From the NCBI GenBank assembly GCA_948288625.1, contig CAOHYA010000001.1:682001-746000 (forward strand): a stretch of 64,000 bases of DNA. The letters run 5' to 3'. Source of the DNA: an uncultured Candidatus Saccharibacteria bacterium. GTDB taxonomy: Bacteria > Patescibacteriota > Saccharimonadia > Saccharimonadales > Saccharimonadaceae. This document shows positions 25,374-34,504 of the stretch, in pieces. Under the pieces are notes generated by a model. The model did not search any database. It worked only from the letters and a program-made list of their open reading frames with translations, and was not told the origin of the DNA. Both the position numbers and the translations under genes were made by a program. Within the stretch, counting starts at the first letter, position 1, and every line of letters starts with the position of its first letter.

Positions 25374-25812
25374 TATCGGCTCCCTCTATAAGCGTGCGGT
25401 AGGCCGTTCCCAGCACACCGTTCACGAACTTACTCGAGTTATCCGAACCAAACGCTTTGGCAAGCTCGACCGCTTCGTTGATCGCAACCTTAGGCGGAAC
25501 AATATCAGCTTGATGCAATAGTTCGTATACACCGATGCGTAAAATGTTTCGATCAACCCGGGCGATTTGTTCGATAGGCCAATCCGGCGCAATTGGGCGA
25601 AGCGTATCATCGATAGCGTTCTGCTGCTCGAGTACACCCTCCACCAGTGTTTCCACGAACTTCGTATCGTCGATGGCCGTTTCATAGCGATCTAAGTTAC
25701 GCTTCAAGATTTCTTGAATTTCAACAGAAGTGTCCTCAGAATCAACACGAAACTCGTATTCATACAAAGTTTGTAGTGCGACGATGCGACCGAGATGACG
25801 ATTAGATGCCAT
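25351..25812 (-). CDS. nusB: Transcription antitermination factor NusB
   Basis: 153 residues, all-helical. NusB features: [13 protein letters not shown] at the start, [21 protein letters not shown] and [29 protein letters not shown] near the end. NusB joins NusE on boxA RNA in rRNA antitermination. Upstream is rpmF, 61 bases away; downstream it overlaps the NUDIX gene. Confidence 0.96.
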   Translation of the reverse strand: MASNRHLGRIVALQTLYEYEFRVDSEDTSVEIQEILKRNLDRYETAIDDTKFVETLVEGVLEQQNAIDDTLRPIAPDWPIEQIARVDRNILRIGVYELLHQADIVPPKVAINEAVELAKAFGSDNSSKFVNGVLGTAYRTLIEGADNGSTTVR

Positions 25813-25873
25813 AATGCGTTAGTTCTCTTTGATTATTGTAAATGTAACAGATGTACCTAAAAGGACCGCTTTA

Positions 25874-26023
25874 TTATTTAGCGAGTGCTTTACCGGTTTC
25901 TTTGCGTGTTGCTTTCGCCTTTACAGGTGACTTACCGTTCACACGGCGAGCCAATACGAGTCGTAGGTGGCTTTGTCGAAGACCGCGCTTACGATTGCTC
26001 GTCTGCTTCTTTGGTTGTCCCAT
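25874..26023 (-). CDS. rpmF: 50S ribosomal protein L32
   Basis: A short gene of 49 codons plus stop. The protein starts MGQPKKQTSNRKRG and continues LRQSHLRLVLARRVNG, matching the PKKKTSKSRRDxRRSH pattern of L32. It lacks the four zinc cysteines of C+ forms. AAGGAG stands 8 nt before the ATG. It leads the rpmF-nusB-NUDIX-rnc group. Confidence 0.88.
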   Translation of the reverse strand: MGQPKKQTSNRKRGLRQSHLRLVLARRVNGKSPVKAKATRKETGKALAK

Positions 26024-26135
26024 TGAAAGAACTCCTTTTCTTAGGTGTTATTAAACTTATGACCATTATACTATTTTTACCAGAGATACTCAAGTGGTTA
26101 TGGTTTCGTGAAGAATATGGTATTGTATTATTAAC

Positions 26136-26609
26136 ATGAGCACAAAAGAAACATACCCACCAACGCACGAACAAGATACTCACTTACGCATTACCGAACG
26201 TGGCAAAAAAGTTGCCTCAATAGGATTGATAGGTGCGAGTATAGCCGGAGGTGCTGCCGCACATCAAGGTTTTGAAGCAATCAAAGAATATAACCAGTCT
26301 AATACTGTCATGGAGGAAGTTATTCCTGTTTCAGAATATGGCTTAATTGATTCGACGGTCGATAAGGTGACCGTTTACTTAGAAGAAAATAACGTAGACG
26401 TCGAGGCGAAACTTCCCTACGGGCAAATCACCATGGAGGCCCAAGATGCAGTTCAGAAGTATCGCGAACTGACGGGCAATGAATCCGTACAACCAGATGC
26501 TCTATTTAACGTCACCTTAGGTTTAAGCGATGCCGGCAATTATTCTGTTGAAATTGATCCACTCGTTTATGCAAATGACGACAGCGGGCCGCTACAGGTA
26601 GAGCCTTAA
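26136..26609 (+). CDS. Hypothetical membrane-anchored protein, 157 aa
   Basis: Family not recognised. A short soluble N-terminus is followed by one membrane helix (about residues 26-44, SIGLIGASIAGGAAAH) and an acidic extracellular or cytoplasmic domain. TATTAT ends 4 nt before the ATG and there is no ribosome-binding site, so the mRNA is probably leaderless. The stop overlaps that of the convergent leuS gene by 4 bases. Confidence 0.68.
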   Translation: MSTKETYPPTHEQDTHLRITERGKKVASIGLIGASIAGGAAAHQGFEAIKEYNQSNTVMEEVIPVSEYGLIDSTVDKVTVYLEENNVDVEAKLPYGQITMEAQDAVQKYRELTGNESVQPDALFNVTLGLSDAGNYSVEIDPLVYANDDSGPLQVEP

Positions 26610-29056
26610 ACGACGATACTAACCAATCGCCCAGCGACGTAAATTACCTTCTTTGGATCACCGGTCACGAATTTCGTGACGTTCTCGTGCACCAAAGCTT
26701 TGGCTTTCACTTCATCTTCGGCTTCATCTTTTCCGATGTGAATTTCACCGCGCAATTTTCCATTCACCTGAACGGCGATGGTAATGGTGTCTTCAACCAG
26801 CAGTGCTTCGTCCCACTCTGGCCATGAGGCATTTTGAACCAAACCATCGTTACCAAGTTGACTCCATAATTCGTCAGCCAAGTGAGGTGCGATTGGTGCC
26901 ACCATTTGAATGAGCGCGGTCAATGCATTCTTCCACGCCTCTTCCGAATAGCCATCTACCTTGTATTTATACAGCTCGTTCACATATTCCATTAGCGCTG
27001 AAATAGCTGTATTGAAACTGAGTCGTCGAATATCGTCGGTTACTTTGCGAATTGTTTTATGTTGCGCGACTTGTAATGCGGCATCGTTTTTTGTCACTGT
27101 TTTTTCGGCAGTCTTAAATTCTTGCACAACCGTCCAAATGCGGTTTAAGAAACGATAGACACCAGCGATACCGCGTGAATCCCAACTTGCATCAAGCTCG
27201 ATCGGGCCCATAAATAGTAGGTAGCTTCGAAGCGCATCCGCACCGTAGCCTTGCTCGATCACATCAAGCGGGTCGACCACGTTACCCTTGCTCTTGCTCA
27301 TTTTCGTGCCATCTTCGGCGTTAATATAGCCGTGGTACACAAGTTTCTTCACCGGTTCCTTGAAGTCGATCAGCTTCATGTCGTGGAAAACATGAGTCCA
27401 GAAGCGAACATACAATAAGTGGGCGACGGCGTGGTCACCGCCAACGTAGAATTCAAGAGGGTTCCAGTAATTAATTTTTTCCGTATCCCAAGCCGCTTCG
27501 GCATTGTGCGGGTCGGCATATCGTAATAAATACCAACTTGAACACGCATACCCGTCCATGGTGTCCGTTTCTCTCAACGCCGGACCGCCACATTCCGGGC
27601 AAGTCGTATGTACCCAGTCTTCGGCACGAGCAAGCGCTGACTTACCATCACCTTTTGGTGCGAAGTCAGCGATTTCAGGCAGTACAACCGGTAGTTGATT
27701 TTCAGGTACCGCGACCGCACCATGTTCGGCGCAGTGTATGATCGGGATAGGCGCACCCCAGTAACGCTGGCGACTAATCAGCCAGTCACGCATTTTATAC
27801 ATTGTCTTTGGAGTCGCGACGCCTTCCTCGGCGAGCTTTTGCAACATAAGTTCGGCTACTTCGCTATTTTGCTTTCCGTCGAACTCTTCGCCGCTGTTTA
27901 CTTGCACACCCGAGCCATTCCACACTTGGCCAGATTCTTTGTCGTAGCTTTCAGGAATTTCGGTCGTTTCGATAATAGGTAGTTTATGCACCTGTGAGAA
28001 CTCGAAGTCACGTTGGTCGTGGCCGCCCATACCCATCACTACGCCCGTTCCATACCCAGCCAAAACATAATCGGCGATGAAGATAGGTACGATCATTCCA
28101 TTAAATGGGTTCTTAGCGTAGCTTCCGGTCAACACACCAGTCTTCTCTTTATTTTCTTGCCTTTGAATATCCGACTTTTTTGCAGTCGCTTTACGATAGT
28201 CATCGACGGCTTCTTTTTGAGCTTCGCTCGTTAAACCGTCAACCAATGGGCTTTCGGGTGCGATAACAATGAAGGTGACGCCTGGGATCGTATCGGTACG
28301 CGTCGTAAAGGTCGTTACTTGCTCGCCTGTTTCATTGCCCTCGGCGTCAGTCACTCTCCAAATGATTTCTGCGCCTTCGGATTTACCTATCCAGTTAGTT
28401 TGCGCCGTCTTAATTTTTTGTGGCCAATCAAGGTCTTCGATTTCATCCAATAATGCATCGGCATATTCAGTAATCTTGAAGAACCATTGCTTCATAGACT
28501 TTTTCTCTACCAAACTTCCACAACGCCAACAATGCCCACCTTCGACTTGCTCGTTGGCAAGCACGGTTTTATCAACTGGGCACCACCACTGCAAGCTTTC
28601 CTTTTGGTAGGCTAGGCCACGTTCAAATAATTTCGTAAACACCCATTGCGTCCATCGGTAATATTCAGGGTCGCTGGTATTGAATTCGCGTGACCAGTCA
28701 ATTGACATACCCATACGCTTGAATTGCTTTTTGAAGTTAGCGATATTCTCAGCCGTCACTTCGGATGGTTGGCGGCCGGTTTTGATAGCATAATTTTCAG
28801 CCGGTAACCCAAACGTATCCCATCCCATCGGGTTTAATACATTGTGACCATGCTGGCGGTAAAAACGAGCCAATACATCAACGATGGAATACCCGAACGC
28901 ATGCCCGGTATGCATACCGGCACCAGACGGATACGGGAACATACCAGCAACATACGTCTTTACTTTAGACGTATTAACATCAACCTCATTGGCTTTTTGG
29001 TCTTCCCAAATGTGTTGCCACTTCGGCTCTATAACCGACGGATTATATCGCTCCAT
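26606..29056 (-). CDS. leuS: Leucyl-tRNA synthetase
   Basis: 816 residues, a full class I synthetase. HIGH-type motif HTGH at about 49-52, the editing domain with TTFTTRTDTIPGVTF, the zinc-binding WWCPVDKTVLANEQVEGGHCWRC, a GxxTxxC... second cysteine pair (CPECGG), and KMSKS (about 587) are all seen. It charges tRNA-Leu; two tRNA-Leu genes (TAA and GAG) lie in this window. TATACT lies 9 nt before the ATG. Confidence 0.98.
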   Translation of the reverse strand: MERYNPSVIEPKWQHIWEDQKANEVDVNTSKVKTYVAGMFPYPSGAGMHTGHAFGYSIVDVLARFYRQHGHNVLNPMGWDTFGLPAENYAIKTGRQPSEVTAENIANFKKQFKRMGMSIDWSREFNTSDPEYYRWTQWVFTKLFERGLAYQKESLQWWCPVDKTVLANEQVEGGHCWRCGSLVEKKSMKQWFFKITEYADALLDEIEDLDWPQKIKTAQTNWIGKSEGAEIIWRVTDAEGNETGEQVTTFTTRTDTIPGVTFIVIAPESPLVDGLTSEAQKEAVDDYRKATAKKSDIQRQENKEKTGVLTGSYAKNPFNGMIVPIFIADYVLAGYGTGVVMGMGGHDQRDFEFSQVHKLPIIETTEIPESYDKESGQVWNGSGVQVNSGEEFDGKQNSEVAELMLQKLAEEGVATPKTMYKMRDWLISRQRYWGAPIPIIHCAEHGAVAVPENQLPVVLPEIADFAPKGDGKSALARAEDWVHTTCPECGGPALRETDTMDGYACSSWYLLRYADPHNAEAAWDTEKINYWNPLEFYVGGDHAVAHLLYVRFWTHVFHDMKLIDFKEPVKKLVYHGYINAEDGTKMSKSKGNVVDPLDVIEQGYGADALRSYLLFMGPIELDASWDSRGIAGVYRFLNRIWTVVQEFKTAEKTVTKNDAALQVAQHKTIRKVTDDIRRLSFNTAISALMEYVNELYKYKVDGYSEEAWKNALTALIQMVAPIAPHLADELWSQLGNDGLVQNASWPEWDEALLVEDTITIAVQVNGKLRGEIHIGKDEAEDEVKAKALVHENVTKFVTGDPKKVIYVAGRLVSIVV

Positions 29057-29083
29057 AACAGAGTAAGTATACCAGATTATCGG

Positions 29084-30370
29084 CTAGTTCGTCAGAGAGT
29101 CGAAGAATTTTTGTTTCTTGGCCATCCATTCGGGTGACTGGCGAACCAGCTTTTCTTCGTCATCGGTCGAATGAAGCACTATTTTTACACCTTCTTCCAG
29201 GAAAATACCGCCCTGAGAACCTTTGAATAGCACGGCACTGCCCTTTTCGAGGAATTTATGGACGTACGCGCCTGCTTCAAGAGGACTTTTGAAGCTCACG
29301 GCATGGCAGCCGTGGGTGCGAGCAGCCGGCGCCAGATACTTTGCGGCATCTTCGCCAACGGTGACGACATGGGTAAGCTGCAACGGGTCACACCATTGCC
29401 CCAGCGCTTCATGCTCGGCGGCCGATGTATCGCCAAGTTCGTTCATACTACCTAGAACCGCAATCTTTTGTGGCGCTTGTAACTGATACAATGCCCGTAA
29501 TGCCGATTGAACCGCCAAAGGGCTGGAGTTGTAGGTATCATCAATAATAATTGACTCGTTTTGCCCACGGAGTACATTCATACGGCCTTTGACGGCGCGA
29601 ATATTTTGCATACCTTTGTCAATTTCACTGGCACTCATGCCTAATTTGATCGCCACCGCCCCGGCCGCGACCGCCGAACGAATACTATGGTCACCCATCA
29701 AATGGAGCGTTGTTTGTAATGGCTCGGTCCAATCAGGAGCAATAAACAACCCGGTAAACCCATCCTCGAATGTGTAGTCACTGGTATCAAAACGGTATTC
29801 GGCAACATCGTTCGTTCCATAGGTATTTAAGTTGGCATTATGGATGAGCGCGGCGTATTTACCATCGATATCATCTCGGTTGATAAGTACGTGTTTGCTA
29901 AAATGCGCAGCCGACAATTCTTCGTCAGCTACCGCATCAAGGGTTTTGAAATATTCCATATGTTCCGCGGAAACCGACGTCACTACGGCAATATCCGGTA
30001 GTAAGTACGTCCCGAAATGCGGAATCTGACCAATCCGATCAGTACCAAGTTCTTGTACGATCACATCCACGTCGGTAGGTTGCTTTATACGCTTACGAAT
30101 CGCCTTAAATACCTTCAGCCATTGCCCGAGCTTACGGATATCTTCAGGAAATTCAACTCCCAGTATCGCCAACGGAGCGCTCAGTTCTGAATTATGGTTG
30201 CCTTCATGCAAACGAACGCGATATTTTTCGCTCAGGACCGTACCGATAGCGATCTTCGTGCTCGTCTTACCTACACTTCCGACCACTACCACTAGTTTAA
30301 CTTCGGGGTGCTTGGCAAAATACTTTTTTACGGCACGTTCAAGCTTGGAGCGAATATACTTTTTAAACAT
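29084..30370 (-). CDS. murF: MurF-like UDP-N-acetylmuramoyl-tripeptide D-alanyl-D-alanine ligase
   Basis: 428 residues. P-loop GSVGKTS at 31-37, EGNHNSELSAPLAILG, INRDDIDGKYAALI, MGDHSIRSAVAAGAVAI, IIDDTYNSSPLAVQSAL and FKGSQG near the end match MurF. It adds D-Ala-D-Ala to the peptidoglycan precursor with ATP in the cytoplasm. The N-terminal recognition domain of ordinary MurF is mostly absent (about 450-470 residues is usual). CATAAT lies 7 nt before the ATG, so it is probably leaderless. It is 28 bases upstream of leuS. Confidence 0.88.
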   Translation of the reverse strand: MFKKYIRSKLERAVKKYFAKHPEVKLVVVVGSVGKTSTKIAIGTVLSEKYRVRLHEGNHNSELSAPLAILGVEFPEDIRKLGQWLKVFKAIRKRIKQPTDVDVIVQELGTDRIGQIPHFGTYLLPDIAVVTSVSAEHMEYFKTLDAVADEELSAAHFSKHVLINRDDIDGKYAALIHNANLNTYGTNDVAEYRFDTSDYTFEDGFTGLFIAPDWTEPLQTTLHLMGDHSIRSAVAAGAVAIKLGMSASEIDKGMQNIRAVKGRMNVLRGQNESIIIDDTYNSSPLAVQSALRALYQLQAPQKIAVLGSMNELGDTSAAEHEALGQWCDPLQLTHVVTVGEDAAKYLAPAARTHGCHAVSFKSPLEAGAYVHKFLEKGSAVLFKGSQGGIFLEEGVKIVLHSTDDEEKLVRQSPEWMAKKQKFFDSLTN

Positions 30371-30422
30371 TAGGTCTATTATGACACAACTCCACGAAAT
30401 GATCGCAAGGCTTCCAATGAAG

Positions 30423-30451
30423 TTGATTATTTATGTATTTTGTTATATAAT
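30423..30451 (+). promoter_or_regulatory. Promoter of the 30499 orphan gene
   Basis: TTGATT (30423-30428), 17-base spacer, TATAAT (30446-30451). Confidence 0.65.
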
Positions 30452-30498
30452 TATATTACGTTTTTGAAAACCGTACCTACTATCGGATTGGATACATC

Positions 30499-30831
30499 AT
30501 GGTAACAGGAACACCCCTTAAAAGGGATGAATTCATCGAATTTCTCGGCTTCGGTGCCGCGCTCACACGTCGCGACCTCAAATCAGGGCTAAGAATCATC
30601 GTCGTTGACGGCCTGAACAAGCAAGTGATTGCCGAAGGTGAGATTTCGACCTTCAGTGACAGCCGGATCACGATCCGCACTTCCGAGGGAAAGATACTCA
30701 CGGCCTCAATGGAGGAATGGGGATTCCCGAAGAGTGCCACTTCGGCCGCAACCAGCGCTCAGTACGACCTCAACACCGTCTTCGCATTTCGTTCCAACGC
30801 ATGGCGTCGCCTCAAATACCGAAAAAAATGA
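30499..30831 (+). CDS. Hypothetical protein, 110 aa
   Basis: No family recognised. A beta-rich middle (LRIIVVDGLNKQVIAEGEIST, ITIRTSEGKIL) suggests a small barrel, and the C-terminus is basic (WRRLKYRKK), which would fit nucleic-acid binding. No membrane helix. Good promoter upstream; a long GC-rich hairpin (CCCGCG/CGCGGG, 30853-30905) follows, but without a clear T run. A small single-gene unit. Confidence 0.6.
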   Translation: MVTGTPLKRDEFIEFLGFGAALTRRDLKSGLRIIVVDGLNKQVIAEGEISTFSDSRITIRTSEGKILTASMEEWGFPKSATSAATSAQYDLNTVFAFRSNAWRRLKYRKK

Positions 30832-30954
30832 GGTACCTTCATAAACATATTCCCGCGTCTTAGCGCGTCGAGCATTACAGTTTGCTCCGCGTCAATGGCG
30901 CGGGCATTCTGTATGAGACTAAAAAAACACCTCACTTTACGTAAGATGTTCTTA

Positions 30955-31031
30955 TGGTGGAGCATATCGGATTCGAACCGATGACCTCTTCCATGCCATG
31001 GAAGCGCGCTAGCCGACTGTGCCAATGCCCC
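30955..31031 (-). tRNA. tRNA-Ala (anticodon GGC)
   Basis: 77 nt including CCA. Acceptor GGGGCAT/ATGCTCC contains the G3-U70 wobble that marks alanine tRNAs. Anticodon stem CTTCC/GGAAG with loop ATGGCAT, anticodon GGC. Confidence 0.97.
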
Positions 31032-31051
31032 GTATTCACCCAGCGTAACAA

Positions 31052-31190
31052 AAAATCGCCTCCGTTTCCAGAGACGATGCTTTTTTGCTGGTGCGCGCCC
31101 ACCCGGGGCCGCAGATGCAGATGTTTGTTTTGATCAGCGCTTGGAGAGTTTACGCCCCTTGCGCATCAGCATATCGTTATTATGCTACTG
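31052..31190 (-). other. Gene-free stretch with terminator and a tiny leaderless reading frame
   Basis: On the minus strand CATAAT is followed after 6 nt by ATG and a 12-codon frame with 6 basic residues (MLMRKGRKLSKR, then TGA), a GC-rich hairpin region, and a terminator-like hairpin ATCGTCTC/GAGGCGAT before TTTTTTG. This may be an expressed micro-ORF or a small RNA; nothing supports either strongly. Confidence 0.25.
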
Positions 31191-31217
31191 CTTATAAAAA
31201 AACGCAAGCACCCTTAG

Positions 31218-31802
31218 CTACGTAAGTTGCAGTACTCGCGCAACGGAACTTGATACGAGGTCGTCGACCGGCTCACCATTCGCTAGGCGCTGTCGAACTT
31301 CGGTTGAACTGACGTTCGGCGTTTTGACTTGCAAACGTACCGCGTGCTTGGCAAGCGTATTTATTTCACTGCCTTCCCTTTCAATAACGAGCATGGAAAG
31401 CTCCTCCAACAACGTTTCGCCATTTTTCCAAGTGGCCATGGTTTGCGTAGAGTCTGCGCCGAACACAAACGTGAAGCGGCGTTGAGGGTACTGAGCTTCA
31501 AGTTCCTTGACGGTATCATAGGTTTCAATAAGCGTCGTACGGTCCAGTTCGGTCGTGATTATTTCAGGTTTCAACGTATCGTTTTCAGCGCTATCAATCA
31601 TTGCTTCCACATAAGCAACTCGAACATTTCTCGGCGTAACAATCGTTTTATCCGCCCTATCACCGCTCGGAACCACCCATACATCAGCATTCTGACATGT
31701 GGCATATTCCATACAAGCTTCCAAGATAGCTTTATGTGCAAGGGTAGGGGGATTAAATGCACCACCATAGACAATTGTTTCTTTAAAATCTGTTCGTTCC
31801 AT
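31218..31802 (-). CDS. nadD: Nicotinate-nucleotide adenylyltransferase
   Basis: 194 residues. The nucleotidyltransferase motif reads YGGAFNPPTLAHKAIL (a variant of GGxFxPxHxGH), VVPSGDRADK follows, and the late SSTEVRQRL is the ISSTxxR loop. NadD turns nicotinate mononucleotide into deamido-NAD. It is transcribed away from nadE through a shared control region holding a predicted NrtR operator; TAGGAT with TTAGTG 17 bases upstream is a plausible promoter, with the operator over its -35 region and the start codon close to the transcription start. Confidence 0.92.
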   Translation of the reverse strand: MERTDFKETIVYGGAFNPPTLAHKAILEACMEYATCQNADVWVVPSGDRADKTIVTPRNVRVAYVEAMIDSAENDTLKPEIITTELDRTTLIETYDTVKELEAQYPQRRFTFVFGADSTQTMATWKNGETLLEELSMLVIEREGSEINTLAKHAVRLQVKTPNVSSTEVRQRLANGEPVDDLVSSSVARVLQLT

Positions 31803-31815
31803 AGTATATCCTAAC

Positions 31816-31836
31816 TTATTGTTGACTTAACACTAA
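31816..31836. promoter_or_regulatory. Predicted NrtR operator between nadD and nadE
   Basis: Arms TTATTGTT and AACACTAA, 8 bp with one mismatch, 5-base centre GACTT. It overlaps the nadE -35 (TTGACT, 31822-31827) and the nadD promoter. The same sequence pattern, inverted, occurs before pncA (35385-35405), and an NrtR-type regulator is encoded in between. Confidence 0.72.
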
Positions 31837-31887
31837 CTATGTTCTACGCTTAGTATATACCATGTTAGTGTAAAAAGGAAGATAACT

Positions 31888-33795
31888 ATGGAACAACCGA
31901 TTCAGTCCGTGTATGAGCCAAGGCAAGGTTACCTTCGAGTAGCGACCGCCTCACCTGAAGTTTCAGTTGGCTCCGTAAAAGCAAATCTTGAACGTATTAA
32001 AGCATTGTATTCCGAAGCTGCTCAAAATAATACTTCCCTTGTGGTGTTTCCCGAACTCAGCTTGACCGGTTACACCATTCAAGACCTCGTTGGTACCCCT
32101 GCCCTTCTAAGAGCCGCCAAAGATGGGCTCGTTGACTTCGCGTCGTATACGAAAGAGCAGCAATCAGTTGCCGTTGTCGGGTTACCGTTAGTCGTCGGTA
32201 ACGCTATATATAATTGTGCGGCGGTTGTTTCCGAGGGTGAAATCCGTGGTATCGTGCCGAAACAAAACCTTCCTACCTACAATGAATTCTACGAAAAACG
32301 ATGGTACCAAGCTTGGAACGACAAAAACGCCAATACGTTTGTACAAATTGGCGATAAGGATATACCATTCGGTACCCGCCAACTCTTTCAAATCGATGAC
32401 CAGCTCATGGGTATCGAAATATGCGAGGACCTCTGGGTCCCTCGGCAACCAAGTACCGAATTAGCGGCCAACGGCGCAACTATTATCGCCAACCCGTCGG
32501 CATCACCCGAAACGGTAATGAAAAGCAACTATCGTCGTCAACTCGTAGCTCAAACTGCGGCGCGCAATATGGTCGGGTACGTATACGCTAATGCCGATCG
32601 ATCTGAATCGACGTCTGAGATCGTGATGAGTGGGCACGCCATTATCAGCGAACTGGGCGGCCAACTGGCCGAAAAACCAGCTTTCACGCACCAACCGCTC
32701 ACATTTGCCGATATCGATACTCAACATATTGCCCATGACCGTCGCCACACTACGAACTTTCCAAACGAATTCAACATTCCCCCTACACGAACCTATGTTA
32801 CGTCACGTCAAACCGATCTACTGAGAACCATCGACCCTCACCCATTTATTCCGAAAGGAAGCGCTGAAACAATTGCCGAGCGGTTAGATGAAATCTTAAA
32901 TATTCAAGCGACCGGTTTGGCAATGCGCCTTAAGAATACGGGTATCACCAAAGTGATCTTAGGCCTTTCTGGCGGCCTCGATTCCACCCTCGCCTTACTA
33001 GTCGGCGTTAAAGCGAGCCGTATACTAAACGAAAAACCTGAAGATATTTTACACACCTTAACGATGCCGGGTGTGGCCAGTTCGGATCGCACCCAAAATA
33101 ACGCCGTATTATTAGCCCGTGAGTTGGGCATTGCCAATGAAGAAATACCTATCGATACACTCAGCCAAGCTCAGTTGTCAGCGCTTCATCACAACAGCCA
33201 AGAAGATGTGACCTATGAAAACACCCAGGCGCGTATTCGCCAAGCCATGGTATTCAACAAGGCCAATCAGTTAAATGGCCTTGCGTTGGGTACCGGTGAC
33301 TTAAGCGAAATTGCCTTAGGGTGGTGTACTTACAATGGCGATCATATGTCACATTACAACGTCAATGCTTCTATTCCAAAAACTCTGGTTCGTTCGTTGG
33401 TAAAACACGCCGGGGCGAGTCAAAACGAAAAAGTACAAACTATTTTAAATGATATTCTCGACACGCCCGTATCACCAGAACTGACCGGGAACGGTTCTAG
33501 CATTACCCAAGAGACAGAAGATCTTGTAGGACCTTACGAACTTCATGACTTTTTCCTCTACCATTTCGTACGATTCAAAGAACCGAAGGCTAAAATTGGT
33601 TTTCTTGCCATCAAGGCGTTTGAGGGTCGACGGTCCGAACAGGAGGTAGAAAAGTGGCTTGATGTGTTCTTCGATCGTTTTTACAAAAATCAATGGAAAC
33701 GCCAAGCTATGCCGGACGGTGCGAAAGTCGGTATTAGCCTCAGCCCCAAAGGTGATTGGCGAATGCCGCCTGAAGCGAGAAATGATGATTTATAA
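31888..33795 (+). CDS. nadE: Glutamine-dependent NAD+ synthetase
   Basis: 635 residues, two domains. The N-terminal nitrilase-type glutaminase has the Glu in FPELSLTGY, Lys in PKQNLPTYNEFYEKR and catalytic Cys in ICEDLW (about 179). The synthetase domain begins with the P-loop SGGLDST (about 360). It forms NAD from deamido-NAD with ATP and glutamine nitrogen. AAGGAAG precedes the ATG. Divergent from nadD, with a shared NrtR site. Confidence 0.97.
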   Translation: MEQPIQSVYEPRQGYLRVATASPEVSVGSVKANLERIKALYSEAAQNNTSLVVFPELSLTGYTIQDLVGTPALLRAAKDGLVDFASYTKEQQSVAVVGLPLVVGNAIYNCAAVVSEGEIRGIVPKQNLPTYNEFYEKRWYQAWNDKNANTFVQIGDKDIPFGTRQLFQIDDQLMGIEICEDLWVPRQPSTELAANGATIIANPSASPETVMKSNYRRQLVAQTAARNMVGYVYANADRSESTSEIVMSGHAIISELGGQLAEKPAFTHQPLTFADIDTQHIAHDRRHTTNFPNEFNIPPTRTYVTSRQTDLLRTIDPHPFIPKGSAETIAERLDEILNIQATGLAMRLKNTGITKVILGLSGGLDSTLALLVGVKASRILNEKPEDILHTLTMPGVASSDRTQNNAVLLARELGIANEEIPIDTLSQAQLSALHHNSQEDVTYENTQARIRQAMVFNKANQLNGLALGTGDLSEIALGWCTYNGDHMSHYNVNASIPKTLVRSLVKHAGASQNEKVQTILNDILDTPVSPELTGNGSSITQETEDLVGPYELHDFFLYHFVRFKEPKAKIGFLAIKAFEGRRSEQEVEKWLDVFFDRFYKNQWKRQAMPDGAKVGISLSPKGDWRMPPEARNDDL

Positions 33796-33812
33796 AACCA
33801 GCTAGGGTAAGT

Positions 33813-33825
33813 TATACTGACTGTA
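33813..33825 (+). promoter_or_regulatory. Promoter of leaderless nrtR
   Basis: TTATAA at 33790-33795 and TATACT at 33813-33818 are 17 bases apart; 6 nt later is the ATG. The -35 overlaps the nadE stop. No ribosome-binding site. No NrtR site is visible here. Confidence 0.6.
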
Positions 33826-34502
33826 TGAAGTACACCACACCCTATGTACCACCCACTCTTACTGTCGACGCAGTCATATTTCAGCTTATCGACAATATTT
33901 TGCACGTATGTCTTATCAAACGAGCGAACGAACCATTCAAAGATCAATGGGCACTTCCTGGCGGATATAGTCCTCAAGGCGAAACAACTATGCAAGCCCT
34001 CGAACGGGTAGTCGAGAACAAAGCTGGCATAAATGTATTGAAAGACCTAAGCTACGTCGAACAACTCTATACTTTTGATACGGTCGCCCGTGACCCACGT
34101 GGTCATGCCGTGTCCGTGACCTATATGGGTGCCGGCCGTGATGTCGTTCCTACGAGCGTAGACGGTAACGCCGCCTTCTTCCCGGTAGATGCGTTACCTA
34201 TTATGGCGTACGACCATAAAGATATCGTTGAATACGCTCACCGTCGCTTAATCGCTAAACTCACCTATACGAATGCCGTGTACGCCTTTTTGCCCCGCCG
34301 CTTCAGCCTGACGGAGTTACAAGCAGCCTATGAAGCTATTTATGGCCAAGCGTTTGATAAACGTAATTTCCGCAAGAAGTTCCTGAGCCTCGGTTTAACC
34401 GAAGAAACCGACGAAATGCGTCGTGATGGGGCTCATCGCCCCGCCCGGTTGCACCGGTTTACCTCAGATTCACTCGAAGTACTGTCTCGAAGTTTCGACT
34501 GA
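33825..34502 (+). CDS. nrtR: NrtR-type Nudix-related transcriptional regulator of NAD metabolism
   Basis: 225 residues. An N-terminal Nudix fold (VDAVIFQLIDNILHVCLIKR, then GGYSPQGETTMQALERVVENKAG) has a degraded Nudix box: REUXEE is replaced by ERVVEN, so it has likely lost hydrolase activity and only binds ligand. The C-terminal half is a winged helix (RRFSLTELQAAYEAIYG, DKRNFRKKFLSLG, RPARLHRF). That is the NrtR architecture; NrtR is a repressor of NAD genes that lets go when it binds ADP-ribose. It sits between nadE and pncA, and inverted repeats lie at both control regions. Confidence 0.9.
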   Translation: MKYTTPYVPPTLTVDAVIFQLIDNILHVCLIKRANEPFKDQWALPGGYSPQGETTMQALERVVENKAGINVLKDLSYVEQLYTFDTVARDPRGHAVSVTYMGAGRDVVPTSVDGNAAFFPVDALPIMAYDHKDIVEYAHRRLIAKLTYTNAVYAFLPRRFSLTELQAAYEAIYGQAFDKRNFRKKFLSLGLTEETDEMRRDGAHRPARLHRFTSDSLEVLSRSFD

Positions 34503-34504
34503 TC

